From assembly GCF_023159225.1 (NCBI RefSeq), contig NC_063172.1, forward strand, positions 61,686,828 through 61,750,827: a stretch of DNA of 64,000 nucleotides, written 5' to 3'. This DNA comes from Perognathus longimembris pacificus. Its lineage: Eukaryota > Chordata > Mammalia > Rodentia > Heteromyidae. The notes beneath the pieces are model-generated. The model had not been told where the DNA came from, made no database searches, and was given only the letters and a program-made list of their open reading frames with translations. The translations under genes were made by a program, and so were the position numbers. This document shows, piece by piece, positions 11,391-22,935 of the stretch (positions are counted from its first letter, which is position 1; each line of letters begins with the position of its first letter).

Positions 11391-11900
11391 CCTTCTCCTG
11401 GCTGGAACGTGATCGCCCATCCTTGGCTCACTTGTCTTCTGGGGCCTGACCTTGCTTTGCTGGCCGCACATCGCCGTTCGGCCTTAGCCAGGCGGCCCAG
11501 CTCTGCCTCTCGGTCTCCACCTCGGAGACTTCAGTGCGGGGGCCTCCGAGGGGAACTGAAATGCCCCGCATCCTGGGGGAGTCACATCTGCCCATGGAGA
11601 AACCACCGTGCTTCGTCCCTCACCACATCTGCAAGAGTCCATTGCTAACTGCCCGTAAACAAAGCATCACCTCCTCCTGTGGACTCAGAGCTGGGGAAAC
11701 AAGGCCGAGGGCACCAAGGAAGTGAAACGTAAAAGAATCGAGTGTGCAACACGATAGTTAACCGCAGGGGATACATGTGCTAGAGTGTCGCTATGGAGGG
11801 AAATAAAAAGTACCATGAACCAGGAAGCATTAGAGTCAGGATAAAGTTTTCAACTTCTATTGAGAGGGCAGAAGAAGCCTCCCCGAGAAAGGACATTTGA

Positions 11901-12140
11901 GCCGGGCGCCAGTGGCTCACGCCTGCAATCCTAGCTACTCAGGAGGCTGAGATCCGAGGATAGAGGTTTGAAGCCAGCCAGGGCAGAAAAGTCCGAGAGA
12001 CTCTAATCTCCAGTAAACAACTCAGAAAAAGCTGGAGGTGGAGCTAGGGCTCAAGTGGTACAGCGCTAGCCTTGAGCACAAAGCGGCTCCAGGATAGCAC
12101 TCAAGCCATGAGTTCAAGCCTCAGGGCAACAACAACAACA
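11901..12140 (+). repeat. Full-length dimeric SINE, B1-like + Geo-like, with TSD
   Basis: Left monomer starts GCCGGGCGCCAGTGGCTCAC and contains the 7SL/B1 core AATCCTAGCTACTCAGGAGG. Right monomer shows GGGCTCAAGTGGTACAGCGC and GAGTTCAAGCCTCAGG. The tail is (CAA)n. Flanks AAAGGACATTTGA (11888-11900) and AAAGGGCATTTGA (12141-12153) form a 13-bp target-site duplication with one mismatch, which fixes both ends. Confidence 0.92.
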
Positions 12141-12153
12141 AAAGGGCATTTGA

Positions 12154-13956
12154 TTACAAATCTGACTGGCACAGGGAGGGAATCATGCAGAGATCTATAG
12201 AAAGAGGACTCTGACGAGAGGGAACAGCAAGTGCAAAGAGGAATGGCAAGGAAGCAGATGTGACTGGAGTGGGCCAATGTGTGATAGTACTGAGAGGAGA
12301 GAACGGTAATGAGGACCGGTCACACGTGAGTGCTGAGCTAGAAGGCGATGCGAGCTCCTCACCCTCGAGTCTGGTGATCTGAGTGGTGCAAGTCAGATGC
12401 CCGGAGCGACTGCCTGGAGAGAGCTGTGGTTTCTACAGGGGGAGGAGGCCGGAATCCCAGCGCTGGACGTGTTTGCTCGTGGTGTCTGTAGGCCACCGCA
12501 GTGGAGGGCTGAAGTCGGGACAGGGCAGTGTCTGGGGTAGAATGAAATAGAATGATAGTCTGGATGGAGTGTAGACTGAAGATGGAAAGAGGGAGGCCGG
12601 GGGAAACTGAGTACTGCGTGTCCAGCCTGTGCAGGTGGGGGAACGGAAGAAGGCCAGAAACAGCGAAAGCAGAAAGTAGAAAGACCCCATTGAGAGGAAG
12701 AGCCGTGGAGGATGCTGGGTATTTCAGCGAGGAATGATTGGTTATTTGTGCTAGTTAGGTAAAGATGGAAAATGGTGACTGGGCATAGCAAAGTGGAGGC
12801 TGTGCTTGAGTCCTATTTTCTGCGTGGAAATCCCATTCGATGAACACTGCTAAGGGTTTCCATGTGGCCTTAGTCACGGTGGTGGGTTTGGGACTTAGGT
12901 CTGGCCAAACGCTCATCCTCATATCCCGCGGTACTTAGGTCAGAGATGACATTGTAGTCCAAGCTTAGCCAATTTGAGCTCTGCTTGTCTATTCAGTCCT
13001 GGCCTCTTTCTGGACAGATGCAGTTTAGGATGAAAAACCTGGCATCTGATAGACATCATGTTTGTCCACTCGATTCACCGTTTCTACAGATGCAGAGGGA
13101 AAGATTTCTGACAGTGAGTAGCAAGTCAGCCTTGTCTGCACCCAGCGTTCCCCAAAGCCCGCTGCGTCCTGAAATGTCTACGTGTTATTTACCAGCCAAG
13201 GATTCTTTCATTTCAAGCTAATTGGAGTCGGGCTGCACATGTCCTGAGTAATGGCAGCAGATTCTTCAAGCGTCTGCTACCTAGTAGTGGGGGATTGACT
13301 CAGGCGTGGGGGTGCATTGCTCTACACAAAGCCTGACTCAGGAGCATCTGCATTCGGTACTATTCTTAGTTGCCTGGCATGGCTTGAAGAAGGCTAGCCT
13401 GGGCACGACCTAGCACATCACCTCCCTCCTTCCTTTCCCCTGGGGCAGCTTCTGACGCAGACCTGAAATCTGGGGCAGGTAAGGTTGCAAGCAGAGGAGC
13501 TAGGGGAAGGCATCGGGTTTCACCCATGACCCAAGAGGCGGCATCCTACAGGTCACCCGTGCTGGGGACCTGGAGTTCCTTAGGCGATCATGGAAACTGA
13601 AGGCGGGGGAGCTGTCTGGGGATCTGAGGAGGGCAGGGTCAGGCTCTGGGGAATGCAGACCAAGTAATGGGAGACTAGGACAGGGGAGGTAGTTGCTAAA
13701 ACAAACCCACTCATTCTGCTGGATGAGGTTTCATTGGCCTGGACCTGTTGTCAAAGGGCCAGGCCCACATAAACTGCCACGTCTTGAAGATCCCAGGGCA
13801 CAACTGTACTTCTGTCATCCGTCGGCTCTGAAGATCCAGTCTGCTGCCTTTGGGTGTCTTCTTGTGTGTGCGGACAAGGAAAGCAAGTATTATTACTGTT
13901 CTTCTGAGTCCACATGGAGATAGTTTGCTCAGCCTATTCACCCCTGTCCCGCCCCC

Positions 13957-13961
<5 letters not shown>
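12154..13961. other. Unassigned sequence, no gene seen
   Basis: Purine-rich in places (12160-12780). The minus-strand frame of 132 codons at 12393-12791 is low-complexity Ser/Pro-rich and has no recognisable domain. No repeat family recognised. Confidence 0.5.

Positions 13962-14038
<77 letters not shown>
13962..14038. repeat. Compound (CT)n(CA)n microsatellite
   Basis: About 20 CT units pass directly into about 19 CA units. It gives an artefact Ser/Leu plus His/Thr frame on the plus strand and an Arg/Glu frame on the minus strand. Confidence 0.97.
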
Positions 14039-14039
<1 letters not shown>

Positions 14040-15362
14040 CTCCTATTGCAAACAAATGCATGAGTCAGCCCTTGGCTGACTGAGCTCCGAGCTGCTCCCA
14101 ACAGATAAATTATGCTCCAGTAACCATCCCTGGTTACCTGCACTGCACAAACCAGCAAGACCTCAACATCCCTGCAGTCGCTGTGGGCAGAGGATGACGT
14201 CTGCGGCAGTCACCTCATTGCTTGCTGCTGTGTTTGGGGTTCTCTTTGTTCTGTAGAAGATGGACCTTTCCATACGGAGCCTTTTCTTCATCTAACCGAC
14301 TTTCTGCCTTCCTTCCCTTCATGTACTTCACTCCTGCCATGGAATGGAGTGACATGGATTCTGTTTATAATATCAAAAAGATGGAAATGACAATTTACTC
14401 AAATAAATAAATAAAGTGTGCACTACTAAACACATTTGTATGAAGGGGTGAGAAAAGTAAAACTATTCTAAATACTCTTAAGCCCTTTAAAATGTCATGT
14501 CTTATCCAAGCAATTGAAACCAAGTACACATAAATTGTCTCTATTCACATCTTTGAGGATTTCTGGCAGGCACTGGCTGTTTATACTACTTTTTCTTTGC
14601 TCCAATAAAACTCTTTAAAAACAGAATTCTTCACTCTTTTTGTCAATCAACTTCATTCTTCTCCGTCATCAACCGAAGTGTTTTTACCTCATAGCTCTAC
14701 CCTTCAGTGAAATTTATTCTTGTTGCCACAATTGAATTCTGCTTTCTAAATTATATAAAGAAACCTTTCCCAAAGTCTTTCCATGTTTCCTGTAGAAGTT
14801 ATAAAAATCAAAAGCCAGAACATTTTGAGGCTCAGCAGTAGGAAAAACTTCCTTTCTGAGAATAGTGGTTTCTAAACCAAGCCTCCCGTGTTAGCTGAAC
14901 AAGTGCTCGATGCTATAACCGAAGACGACCCGCATGCATTGCCCACTAAAGGTATGCACGTTGCTCACGTAACACTTCAACGCTGGTGCTTCAAGCTCTT
15001 CTCCACCATGTGATTCAGGGTGTGGGTTCTTTCCACTTTGTGGCTTTAGCAGGTTTAACCAGTGGCTTCACCATGGTTTCCAGGAATCTCTCTTTACAGT
15101 CAGCTAGGAAGAGAATAGCTCACAGAGGGTTGTGCGTGGCTTTGTATCTAGACTTGGAGTGCACGTCCATTCCATTCTGCTCATTTCCCAGTGAGCAGAG
15201 CAGGACTGACGCTGGACCACGTATGGCCCATCTTTCTGTGACAGAGAGTGGAAGATGCAGTTGGGTTGTGTGCCAAGTGTTTGGGCAAACATTGCACAAT
15301 TTCTGCCTTCTGTGGTCACAGCCCACTGACTTTGGCAGGCACTGACATTGGCAGGGGGTAGA

Positions 15363-15364
<2 letters not shown>
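14039..15364. other. Unassigned sequence, no gene seen
   Basis: No recognised exon or repeat. The frame of 119 codons at 14986-15345 overlaps frames on the opposite strand and shows no domain. Confidence 0.5.

Positions 15365-15414
<50 letters not shown>
15365..15414. repeat. (TG)n microsatellite
   Basis: About 25 pure TG units at the tail of the following antisense SINE. Confidence 0.96.
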
Positions 15415-15415
<1 letters not shown>

Positions 15416-15655
15416 CAGTACTGGGGCTTACATTCAGGAACCTAGAAATGTTGTTTAGCTTTCGCTGTCCCTTTAGCTACCTCACTACAGCCTGATGCAG
15501 CACCATTTGAGCCACAGCTTACTTCCAGCTTTTAACCGGCTAGCTGGAGACAAGAGTCTCATGGACTTTCCTGTCTGCACTGGCTTTGAACCTTGATCCT
15601 CAGATCTTGGCCTCATGAGTAGCTCGGCCTATAGACATGAATTACTGGCAGTGGG
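15415..15655 (-). repeat. Dimeric SINE, B1-like + Geo-like, diverged
   Basis: Plus strand: TACTGGGGCTTACATTCAGG, then CCATTTGAGCCACAGCTTAC, then the antisense B1 end CTCATGAGTAGCTCGGCCTA. A segment of about 30 bp unlike the consensus lies inside the right monomer (about 15450-15485). Confidence 0.75.
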
Positions 15656-16782
15656 TAAGTCCTTACTCCCTGGTATTCAGACACATTGTGGTTATCCCAA
15701 GAGACGGAGCAAATCGTGTCATTATTAATGTATTTTATTTGCTACTTAGTTTCATTTTTCTATCTTAATTTTATGACACATTTCTATAATCTCATGCATT
15801 TCTTCACTAGAAGTAAACACCTAAAACCTTGATCTCTAATAGCATAAAAATATGGGAAAGAAGACAGTTCTTAGCAAAAAGAAGTTAGCTCATCTCTACA
15901 GTCTTGTAAGTTATCTGGAAACGACAGGATCTGCTCAGAAGTATTCTGTGTTCCGAGGCCCACATGATCAGAATCTGCTCCCGCCCTCAGACCTGGTTAT
16001 CACTAACCACCTAACCTAACTCATAATTAGACACTTACACCGAGTATCTAACTCATAACTCACAACAGTAAACTTCATGCAGCCCAACCTTTCTGCTCAC
16101 TTGTGAGACAACCCTCTATGCTTAGGCTGGTGGGAAAACACATCTCTTTACTTTTTAGAAGATAACTCAGAAACTCATCTAACCTTTATGAGATTAAATT
16201 ATTCAGGAAAGTATTCTCCTCGAGGTCTTCCTCTGTGAAACCCAGGCTTATTGTTCCTGTCCTACAAGCTCACATGGGGGTTCAGCTGGATACAGAAAAC
16301 AAATTGGCTCGACACAGTGCCTGACATCAGATAGACTGTCACGAGCTTCCTCTCACCTCCCTCTCCTGGGGGGGAGAGTAAGCGGGGGGAGGGGAGTGCA
16401 CCTCCTCCCCCCCACTCTGCAGACCCCATGAAGATCCAAGGGCGGCACCAGCTCTTCCCATTCACGCAGGAACCAGAGGGTGAGGGAGAGCAGGGAGTCG
16501 GATGGAGCCAGACAAAGACGTAATTACGCCCACATGACTGCCTAGCAAGAATTCTAGCACAGAAAGGGCTTTGGCCACAGTCTGTATTTGCTAGTTCTGC
16601 TCCCAGCTCGGTGAAGTAAGCGCCGGCCTTCAGCATGACCCCTTCCCATTGTTGTAATGCAGTTTAACTGCCGCAACCTCCGGCAGTTCTGTGCACCACT
16701 TCTCGTCTACATTTCTGTGACTCGTCAGTAGCTATTGCTTCAGTTAGTTTCCACTGATCAAGTTGGGCTAACCCTAACACCA
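15656..16782. other. Unassigned sequence, no gene seen
   Basis: No repeat family recognised. The minus frame of 124 codons at 16262-16636 crosses G-rich low-complexity sequence and shows no domain. Confidence 0.5.
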
Positions 16783-16855
16783 GCACACACACACACACAC
16801 ACTCACACACTCACACACAGGCATACACACACAGACATACACACATGCATGCTCG

Positions 16856-16896
<41 letters not shown>
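16783..16896. repeat. Compound (CA)n / (CT)n microsatellite
   Basis: An interrupted CA tract (about 16783-16850) is followed by about 20 CT units (16855-16896). The order is the reverse of the tract at 13962. Confidence 0.95.
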
Positions 16897-16897
<1 letters not shown>

Positions 16898-18050
16898 GAA
16901 AAAAGCAAAAACTTACCTGTAAATGAAGGGTGGGCGAGACACGTTTCCCATGTTTGAGTATGTGTTGGGGAATGATGAAGATGAAAATCACTGCTCCATT
17001 TCTCCCAAACTGGGTTCATGAGAATCACTTATAATCTGTAAATCTTCCCGTTCTTACATAGGCTTATTGCATGCTTAGTTCCGGTATCCCACTTTGAGCC
17101 AGTCAGAGGCAAGAGAAAAAAAAGAGAAAAAAATTCCCCTGCACTTGCAATACTACACAACCATGCCCCACTAAGGACGGTATTCCCGGGTAAATCAGCA
17201 AAAGCCTTAGCTGTTTCCGTAGTAATCCTAAAGATCAACAGAAGAAACGACTTGAAGTAGATGGATAAAATTCTTAAGCTAATCCCGCCAAGCCCTGCGG
17301 AATTCCTTCATGATGCCTTTATATATCCCGGCCTTTCACCAAGAAGATTGCAAAGTTTTACCCAAACACAGTGTGTGCTGTCGGGAGAGAATGGTGCAGC
17401 TGCTGGAGGCCTGGACTTGGTGACATCTTTCAAAGGACGGTTGAGAGGAAACAGTTCCACTGGTGCTTATCAACATGCTGGAGAGATGGTTTGAGCGAGT
17501 TTCCAGGGGACGCAGACACAATAACTTTTCTCAGTCCGTTGGAAATGGTCGAGAAAGGAAGATGACCCAGTAAACCAGGTCAGCACCAGCCCACCTAGAA
17601 AGTTGTTCAGTGGGCTGAATGGGGGAGGGGGGGGAAAGGGGGAGGGGCACAAGGCCAGCAGGGCTGACGCAGATGGAGTAGCCTGGCTAGCCAGCAAGGT
17701 CGTTGGCAATGGGTGATATGGACTGTTGATGAGAGCAGGATTTTCGTGGAATTATGCACGATGGGATATATTCACTGCAAGGCACCAAGACCAGTCCAAT
17801 CCTGGTTGGTAGTGGAGAAAATAATACGCCAGAAGCTGCGGTGGGAGTTTCATGTCTTCATCTTCAACTCGACCTCGTCTCAAGAATCTTTCTTCCAGAG
17901 GCCTCTTCCCCGTGGTCCAGTTCCCTCGGAACTTGAGAGTTGTATTGCTCTTTTGCGGTAACAAGGTGGCTGAGGCTGAGTATTTTTATAAAGAGGTTCA
18001 TTTAGTTCATGGCTATGGAGGCTTAAGATCTAAATGTGGACAGCCCTAAC
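16897..18050. other. Unassigned sequence, no gene seen
   Basis: Contains a poly-G/A stretch at 17620-17650. No recognised exon or repeat family. Confidence 0.5.
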
Positions 18051-18345
18051 TTTATAGCTTTCAGTGGGAGTCTCCCACGTTATGCCACAACATGGCAAAC
18101 CGGGGGGAGGGAAGCAGCATGCGCAGGGAACCAAGTGTTGCTTTAGAGCAATCCATCCCATCAAGAACAAACTCACCTTGCGAGACTCACACCAATCCTC
18201 TCCAAGGCTTCCATCCACAAGGACCTCATTATCTCGCACCAGGCCCCACCCTTTAAATGTCCCCCACCACACTGAGGACTAAGCACGTGACCCTGTAGGG
18301 GACAAGCCTCATCAAGCCCCGTCCAATCAGAGCAGTGGTAAGATG
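18050..18345. repeat. Possible ancient LTR-like repeat
   Basis: The part at 18150-18300 (CACAAGGACCTCATTATCTC, GGCCCCACCCTTTAAATGTC) resembles the antisense of old MaLR/medium-reiterated repeats. No clean ends are visible. Low confidence. Confidence 0.3.
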
Positions 18346-18890
18346 CCAGGGAGAAACTGTATGCAAAGGAGATTTCTGACTGACCAGAAGTTTCTCTCCT
18401 TGCCATTATCCAGAAAAATAGAGATGAGAATATCTTCCTCAAGTTGAAGCAAGTAGATGCACAAAACTGCACTTTAAAAAAGTATGCACTTTACTAATTT
18501 ACACACACACACAGACACGCTTGCACATATACAAAGCGACCACCATCATCACACCTTCCTGAACCCTCTGCCTCCGTCCCTCACCACTTCATTTCCTCGT
18601 GTCTTCACTTGGGGCTGCTTTCTGCATCATATATTAATTTGTTATAAAATGAATTATGCAGTACGTACTATCATTATTTTTGGGTCTGGTTTCTTTCTTG
18701 AGATTCATCCATGCTTTCTGTGTGCTTTAGAGTTCATTCTTTTTTTATGCATGAGTAGTATTTTATCATCAGAATATGAATATTATTGCTCATACAGTTA
18801 TGTGTTCATGAACATTGCTTCTGTCTTTTATAATGTGTAAATATCTAGAGGCAAGAAGCATAGATCATAAAGGCATTATATTTTTAAGCC
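18346..18890. other. Unassigned AT-rich sequence
   Basis: Nothing recognised. The frame of 118 codons at 18484-18840 is His/Thr-rich from a short CA run and hydrophobic later. I do not consider it a gene. Confidence 0.45.
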
Positions 18891-19105
18891 TTTTTTTTTT
18901 GTATTGGTGCTTGAACTCTGGGCTCTGATTTTTCACTTGGCTTTGTTGCTCATGGTTGGTTCTCTGCCACTCAAGCCATGCTTTTAGTCCAGCTTTTTGC
19001 TGGCTAATTGAAGACAGAGTCTCATGGTAGTGTTGAAATGATCCTCCAGATCTCAGCTTCCTGGGTAGCTAGGATTCTAGGCATAAACCTTTGATGCCCA
19101 GCAGT
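18891..19105 (-). repeat. Dimeric SINE, B1-like + Geo-like
   Basis: Poly-T at the start, then GGTGCTTGAACTCTGGGCTC, a right-monomer remnant and the antisense B1 end CCTGGGTAGCTAGGATTCTA. Diverged copy. Confidence 0.8.
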
Positions 19106-19317
19106 ATTGATGTATTTAAGAAACTGATAAACTTGTTTTTCATTTGGTGGTAGCATTTTAGATTGACACACTAGCAAGACACTCTATTTCCTCAATAGCT
19201 TCACCAAGGCCCCCAGTGAATGCATGACATTGTGGATAATCCTGAATTGTTCATATCTTTATATGTTTTTTGTAAGGTCCCCTAGGAGGACTCTGTGCAG
19301 ATGCCCCAACCTGTTTA

Positions 19318-19519
19318 TTTATTTTTGCCAGTCCTGGGCCTTGGACTCAGGGCCTGAGCACTGTCCCTGGCTTCTTTTTGCTCAAGGCTAGCACTCTGCC
19401 ACTTGAGCCAAAGCGCCACTTCTGGCCATTTTCTCTCTATGTGTGCTGGGGAATTGAACCCAGGGCTTCAGGTATGGGAGGCAAGCACTCTTGCCACTTG
19501 GCCATATTCCCAGCCCTGG
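19318..19519 (-). repeat. ID-Geo type dimeric SINE with TSD, inside an LTR
   Basis: CCCAACCTGTTTA occurs at 19305-19317 and again at 19520-19532, a perfect 13-bp target-site duplication. The element runs from a T-rich tail through GCCAGTCCTGGGCCTTGGAC to an ID-like left end, GCCATATTCCCAGCCC. It inserted after the LTR was in place. Confidence 0.93.
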
Positions 19520-19601
19520 CCCAACCTGTTTAAATCCCAGTCCAGTTACCTAGGTAACTGGCACACCTGGAGGCAGTTACCTCCCCCTCCCACCTCTGAA
19601 G

Positions 19602-19661
19602 TCACACCCTAAATCCATCGTGACACACCCTAATCCACCTGGACACACCCTAATCCACCTG
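19602..19661. repeat. 20-bp tandem repeats inside the LTR
   Basis: GACACACCCTAATCCACCTG occurs twice without change (19622-19661). A diverged third unit precedes it. Short direct repeats in the U3 part of an LTR often mark enhancers; that role is inferred. Confidence 0.85.
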
Positions 19662-19829
19662 GACTCACTACTCTAGATAAGACATCTCCCAGGGGTAACT
19701 CTAGAGCTTGCAACAGGTGCCTTGGATTTAGCCGCCCGCCAGCAGTTTGGCTGAATAAAGTTCTCTCCTCTGCCCAGATACCATGTGGAGTTCTCCATCA
19801 TTGGTTGTCTACTTGAAAATCTCTTGCAT

Positions 19830-20720
19830 TTTCCTATACACACCCAGGATGATGGTTGATCTATGAATTAAGTCACAATACAAGATTAGTTACAATAACT
19901 ACTAATAAAATAGAATAATTATGGCCATAGAATGTAATAACAATTGCTGGCATTGATACCCTTGCACTTTTACTCAGTAAAATAAAGGGAAGGTAACTCA
20001 ATGAACATGCTACAATACCACAACCGTCCACCTGAAAACCAAGATGGCTACTTAGTGACTAAGAGGCCAGTGAGGCAAACAGTGTCCGTGTACTGGGCAG
20101 AGGGTGACTCATGACCTGGTGGAAAGCAGCCTGACAGGAAGAAGCAGGAGGGGAGAGCTATCAGCACACTCACTAGAACCGTGTGCAATTTAAGCTAAAA
20201 GGGATGTTTATTTCTGTCATTTTCCAGGTAGTATTTTCAGACTGGGTGCAACTGAAATGTGGGTAAGAGTTCTGCTGTATTTGACTTCTGACTGTGGACT
20301 GCACGAGCCTTCATGGAATGGAACTAATTTACTAATCTCGAGAACTGAATTCATATTTACAGAAGAAGAAATCGATTCCGAGGGACAAGTAAATGTGTCC
20401 AGGGCCGTGGAGACAGGTAGGAATGGCAGCTAGCTTCGGAACAGGCCCTGCTACCTGAGTTGGATCACGGGCTCTGAATCCTGTTGCCTTCCATGGACTA
20501 GCAAGTTCTTGACTCGGCCTTTGTCTTTTCCGGAAGCAGTGGTGGACTCCTATGGCCTCCTCCTCCCCGGCCGAGGACCACAGCTGCATTACTCCCCAGG
20601 ATTTGAGAAACTCCCTACCTCATTACCAACAGTGACATACTTGGGCCTTGTTTTCAATCCAGAACTTGCCCTGCATTTCACAAAACAAAAACCCAGCTTC
20701 CAGTTGATGGCTGGAAAGCA
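19830..20720. other. Unassigned sequence, no gene seen
   Basis: No recognised exon or repeat. The frames on both strands near 20332-20600 overlap each other and show no domain. Confidence 0.5.
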
Positions 20721-20862
20721 ACCTTCCCTCCCCTTCCTTCCCCTCCTCTTTTCCTTCCCCTCCTCTTTTTCCTTCCCCTCCCCTTTTCCTTCCCCTTCCC
20801 TCCCCTCCCCTCCCTTTCCCTTTCCTTCCCTCCCCTTCACTTCTTCCTTTCTTTTTTTCTTG
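20721..20862. repeat. Pyrimidine-rich CCCTT-type low-complexity tract
   Basis: Irregular CCTTCC/CCTCC/CTTTTCC repeats, almost purine-free on the plus strand. It yields Pro/Ser/Phe-rich and Gly/Lys/Glu-rich artefact frames. Confidence 0.95.
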
Positions 20863-21261
20863 CTGTTCCAGATCAGATAACACTGCTGGATTAGTTCCTC
20901 CATGGTGAGTTCACACCACATCTACCCACATGCCAGCCTCTGCTAAAAGGCTATCAGCTATATTGCTTCCTGCTCAATTATTCATACTTCGCCTCATGCC
21001 CTCCCTTCTCCACCCCTGTTTCCTGCCCCTCCCCGCTGAAGGAACACAAATGCTTGCAAAGAAAATGTGTCAACAGGTGAAATTTAGAGTAGCTTCCTGG
21101 CCTGCACAGAAATGCCACCGCAGGCTTCCCTAAAGGAGAGATTTCCTTAGACCCTGATTCAGTCTCAGAGAATTCTCTAGAGAAATCACTTATCTTTTGT
21201 ACAGAATAACAGCGTGGACCTCCTGTCTGGGAAGGTGCCTTTGATGAATGCCAGTTGGGAT
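20863..21261. other. Unassigned sequence, no gene seen
   Basis: No recognised feature. Confidence 0.5.
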
Positions 21262-21480
21262 TATTTAGTTGCAATCACAGAAAAACCCAGCCCATACTGG
21301 CTTAGGCACAAAGGAATTTCTTAATTTACAGAAGCTGAAAAGAGGAGTCTAGCTTCAGGCGTAGCCCCATCCAGAGCTGCAGCGTCTCATTAACACCTGG
21401 CCATGTTTCTCTTCCTTCCATTGTGTTCATCTCAGCCCTGACTCTTACTGGTATTCAAAAAGATTTCTCCAACCCATACA
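21262..21480. repeat. Possible ancient interspersed repeat
   Basis: GTTGCAATCACAGAAAAACC, then CTGGCTTAGGCACAAAGGAA and CTAGCTTCAGGCGTAG, follow the order of an old mammal-wide repeat that I remember but cannot name. Ends unclear. Confidence 0.4.
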
Positions 21481-21504
21481 TTATCTTATGTTTTAGGATA
21501 GAAT

Positions 21505-21707
21505 TCTCTCTCTCTCTCTTTCTCTCTGCTCCCTTCCTTCCTTCCCTTCCTTCCCTTCCCTTCCCTTCCCTTCCCTTCCTTCCTTCCTTCCTTCCTTCCT
21601 TCCTTCCTTCCTTCCTTCCTTCCTTCCTTCCTTCCTTCCTTCCTTCCTTCCTTCCTTCCTTCCTTCCTTCCTTCCTTCCTTCCTTCCTTCCTTCCTTCCT
21701 TCCTTCC
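21505..21707. repeat. Long (TTCC)n array with TC-rich start
   Basis: It starts with (TC)n and TTCCC variants, then runs as about 33 nearly uninterrupted TTCC units (about 21575-21707). It produces Leu-Pro-Ser and Lys-Glu-Gly-Arg artefact frames on the two strands. Confidence 0.98.
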
Positions 21708-21855
21708 ACTTGACCCACAGTTCCACATCTAGCTTTTTGGTGATGAGATGGAGATACAAGTCTCACGGACTTTTCTGCCTGAGACGGCTCTGAACTTTGA
21801 TTCTCAATTCTTGGTCTCCTGAAGCACAGATAACAAGCATGAACCACTGTTGCTG
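21708..21855 (-). repeat. Truncated dimeric SINE (B1-like half plus part of right monomer)
   Basis: Starts within the right monomer (CACTTGACCCACAGTTCCAC) and ends with antisense B1-like sequence. The outer part of the right monomer and the tail are missing, and the TTCC array occupies that place. Confidence 0.75.
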
Positions 21856-22171
21856 GTAAGTTTCTTCTCTTTACAGCCTATGTAGTGCAAACTATCCCTG
21901 TATCCACGGGCTCGGACTAGCTCACAGGGAAAGGAGACCTGCTCATGGTTTAGGCCTAGGTCACAAGCTCCAGCCTGAGGTCCACACTCTAGTGCAGGGT
22001 GTTGAAGCAGCTCTAATGGGACTGCATGGAAATCTGGAATCATTACCACAGGGACACTGGCAGTGGTGACTGTATTGAGTCTTCACCTTATAGGAAAAGA
22101 TGTTCACGTGTCACAGAATGTTTTGTCTCCATTGCACAAGCCAGCCATACTTTGAAAGTCATATAACACTG

Positions 22172-22615
22172 TGTTGAGTGCGCACAAAAGGCCTCGTTGA
22201 AGATGGGGAAGTTCCCTCGGAAGAATGCAAAAACCTGGAATGGGGTCTGGTCTTAGACCCCAAAAGGAAAACCTGGGGTGTGTTCTGATTAGTATTACCT
22301 TGTTGACCAGAGTTGTAACCATCTGTAATCATTAACTGCCAATTCTGCTTCTGTATGTCTGCTTGCTTGCTTTGCCTAACTTGCTCACCCACCTACCAGC
22401 GTGTGGTTTTCGCCTCTAAAACCCAGGCCTACTGAAGCCCAGGGCTTCACTTGGCTCCCTGAATGGTGGAGAGCAGACACTGCGGATTATAAAATCCTAG
22501 CCTGACGGAGCGTCTTGGCGTCTCCTTTGAATTGGGGATAAAACACCATTGATCTGGCCCTGGGCTAGAGTCCCACCGTGGGTTAGAGTTCCACTTTGGT
22601 GACCAGGATACAACA
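22172..22615 (+). mobile_element. Solo LTR (family shared with 30619-31144)
   Basis: Starts TGTTG and ends CAACA, with TATAAAA at 22488-22494. It aligns over most of its length, in reverse complement, with 30619-31144, for example through GAGAGCAGACAC and CCTAGCCTGACGGAGCGTCT. It lacks part of the 5' region present in the other copy. No internal region is attached. Confidence 0.8.
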
Positions 22616-22884
22616 CCCAAAGCCAGGTCGATTCAGAGAAAAAAAATTACTTACTGACTTAATCTCTGGGAGTAAATGTAGTTGCAAAAATTTGGTGTAA
22701 ATGCACAAGTATAGAAAATTGATTCTAGAATTCTCTAAAGTCTATACAAGGACCACCTTCATTTCTTCAGTGAGCTACTGCTTTGTCAACTGTAGTAGTC
22801 TTTCTTGTCCAATTCTTTCCTTTTCCTTTTCTCTCTCCCTCCCTTCCTTCCTTTTTCTCACCCATCCTTCTCTCTGTCTGTCTT

Positions 22885-22935
22885 TCATCAGGCTTGAACC
22901 CAGGGATTGGGTGCTGACTCTTAGCTTTTTTCTTT
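22885..22935 (-). repeat. Outer SINE fragment, part 1 (nested)
   Basis: CAGGCTTGAACCCAGGGATT is the antisense start of a right monomer. It breaks off at 22935, where another SINE begins, and the rest appears from 23169. Confidence 0.6.

Larger units (their letters stand above)
10440..11720. other. GC-rich block around a minisatellite
   Basis: Clearly more G+C than the AT-rich surroundings, with CpGs in the minisatellite and at 11050-11560. It could be a small CpG-rich region, but no promoter, start site or exon is evident. A 21-bp tandem duplication lies inside it (11348-11390). Confidence 0.6.
19271..19829 (+). mobile_element. Solo LTR of an endogenous retrovirus, split by a SINE
   Basis: It opens TGTAAGGTCCCCTAGGAGGA and contains the polyadenylation signal AATAAA at 19754-19759 followed by TTCTCTCCTC, the usual R/U5 layout. 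A SINE at 19318-19519 interrupts its 5' part. Exact 20-bp repeats lie at 19622-19661. The 3' border is uncertain; no internal region or second LTR is seen. Confidence 0.6.

Noticed and set aside
10559..11471. Open frames of 170-204 codons on both strands
   Set aside because: They are produced by the 38-41 bp minisatellite. The same peptide pieces recur in rotating frames, and there is no start context or domain.
16769..16780. CTAACCCTAACA, telomere-like
   Set aside because: Only one and a half units. Chance.
21423..21847. Pro/Ser/Leu-rich and Lys/Glu/Gly-rich frames of up to 130 codons
   Set aside because: Direct translation of the TTCC array.
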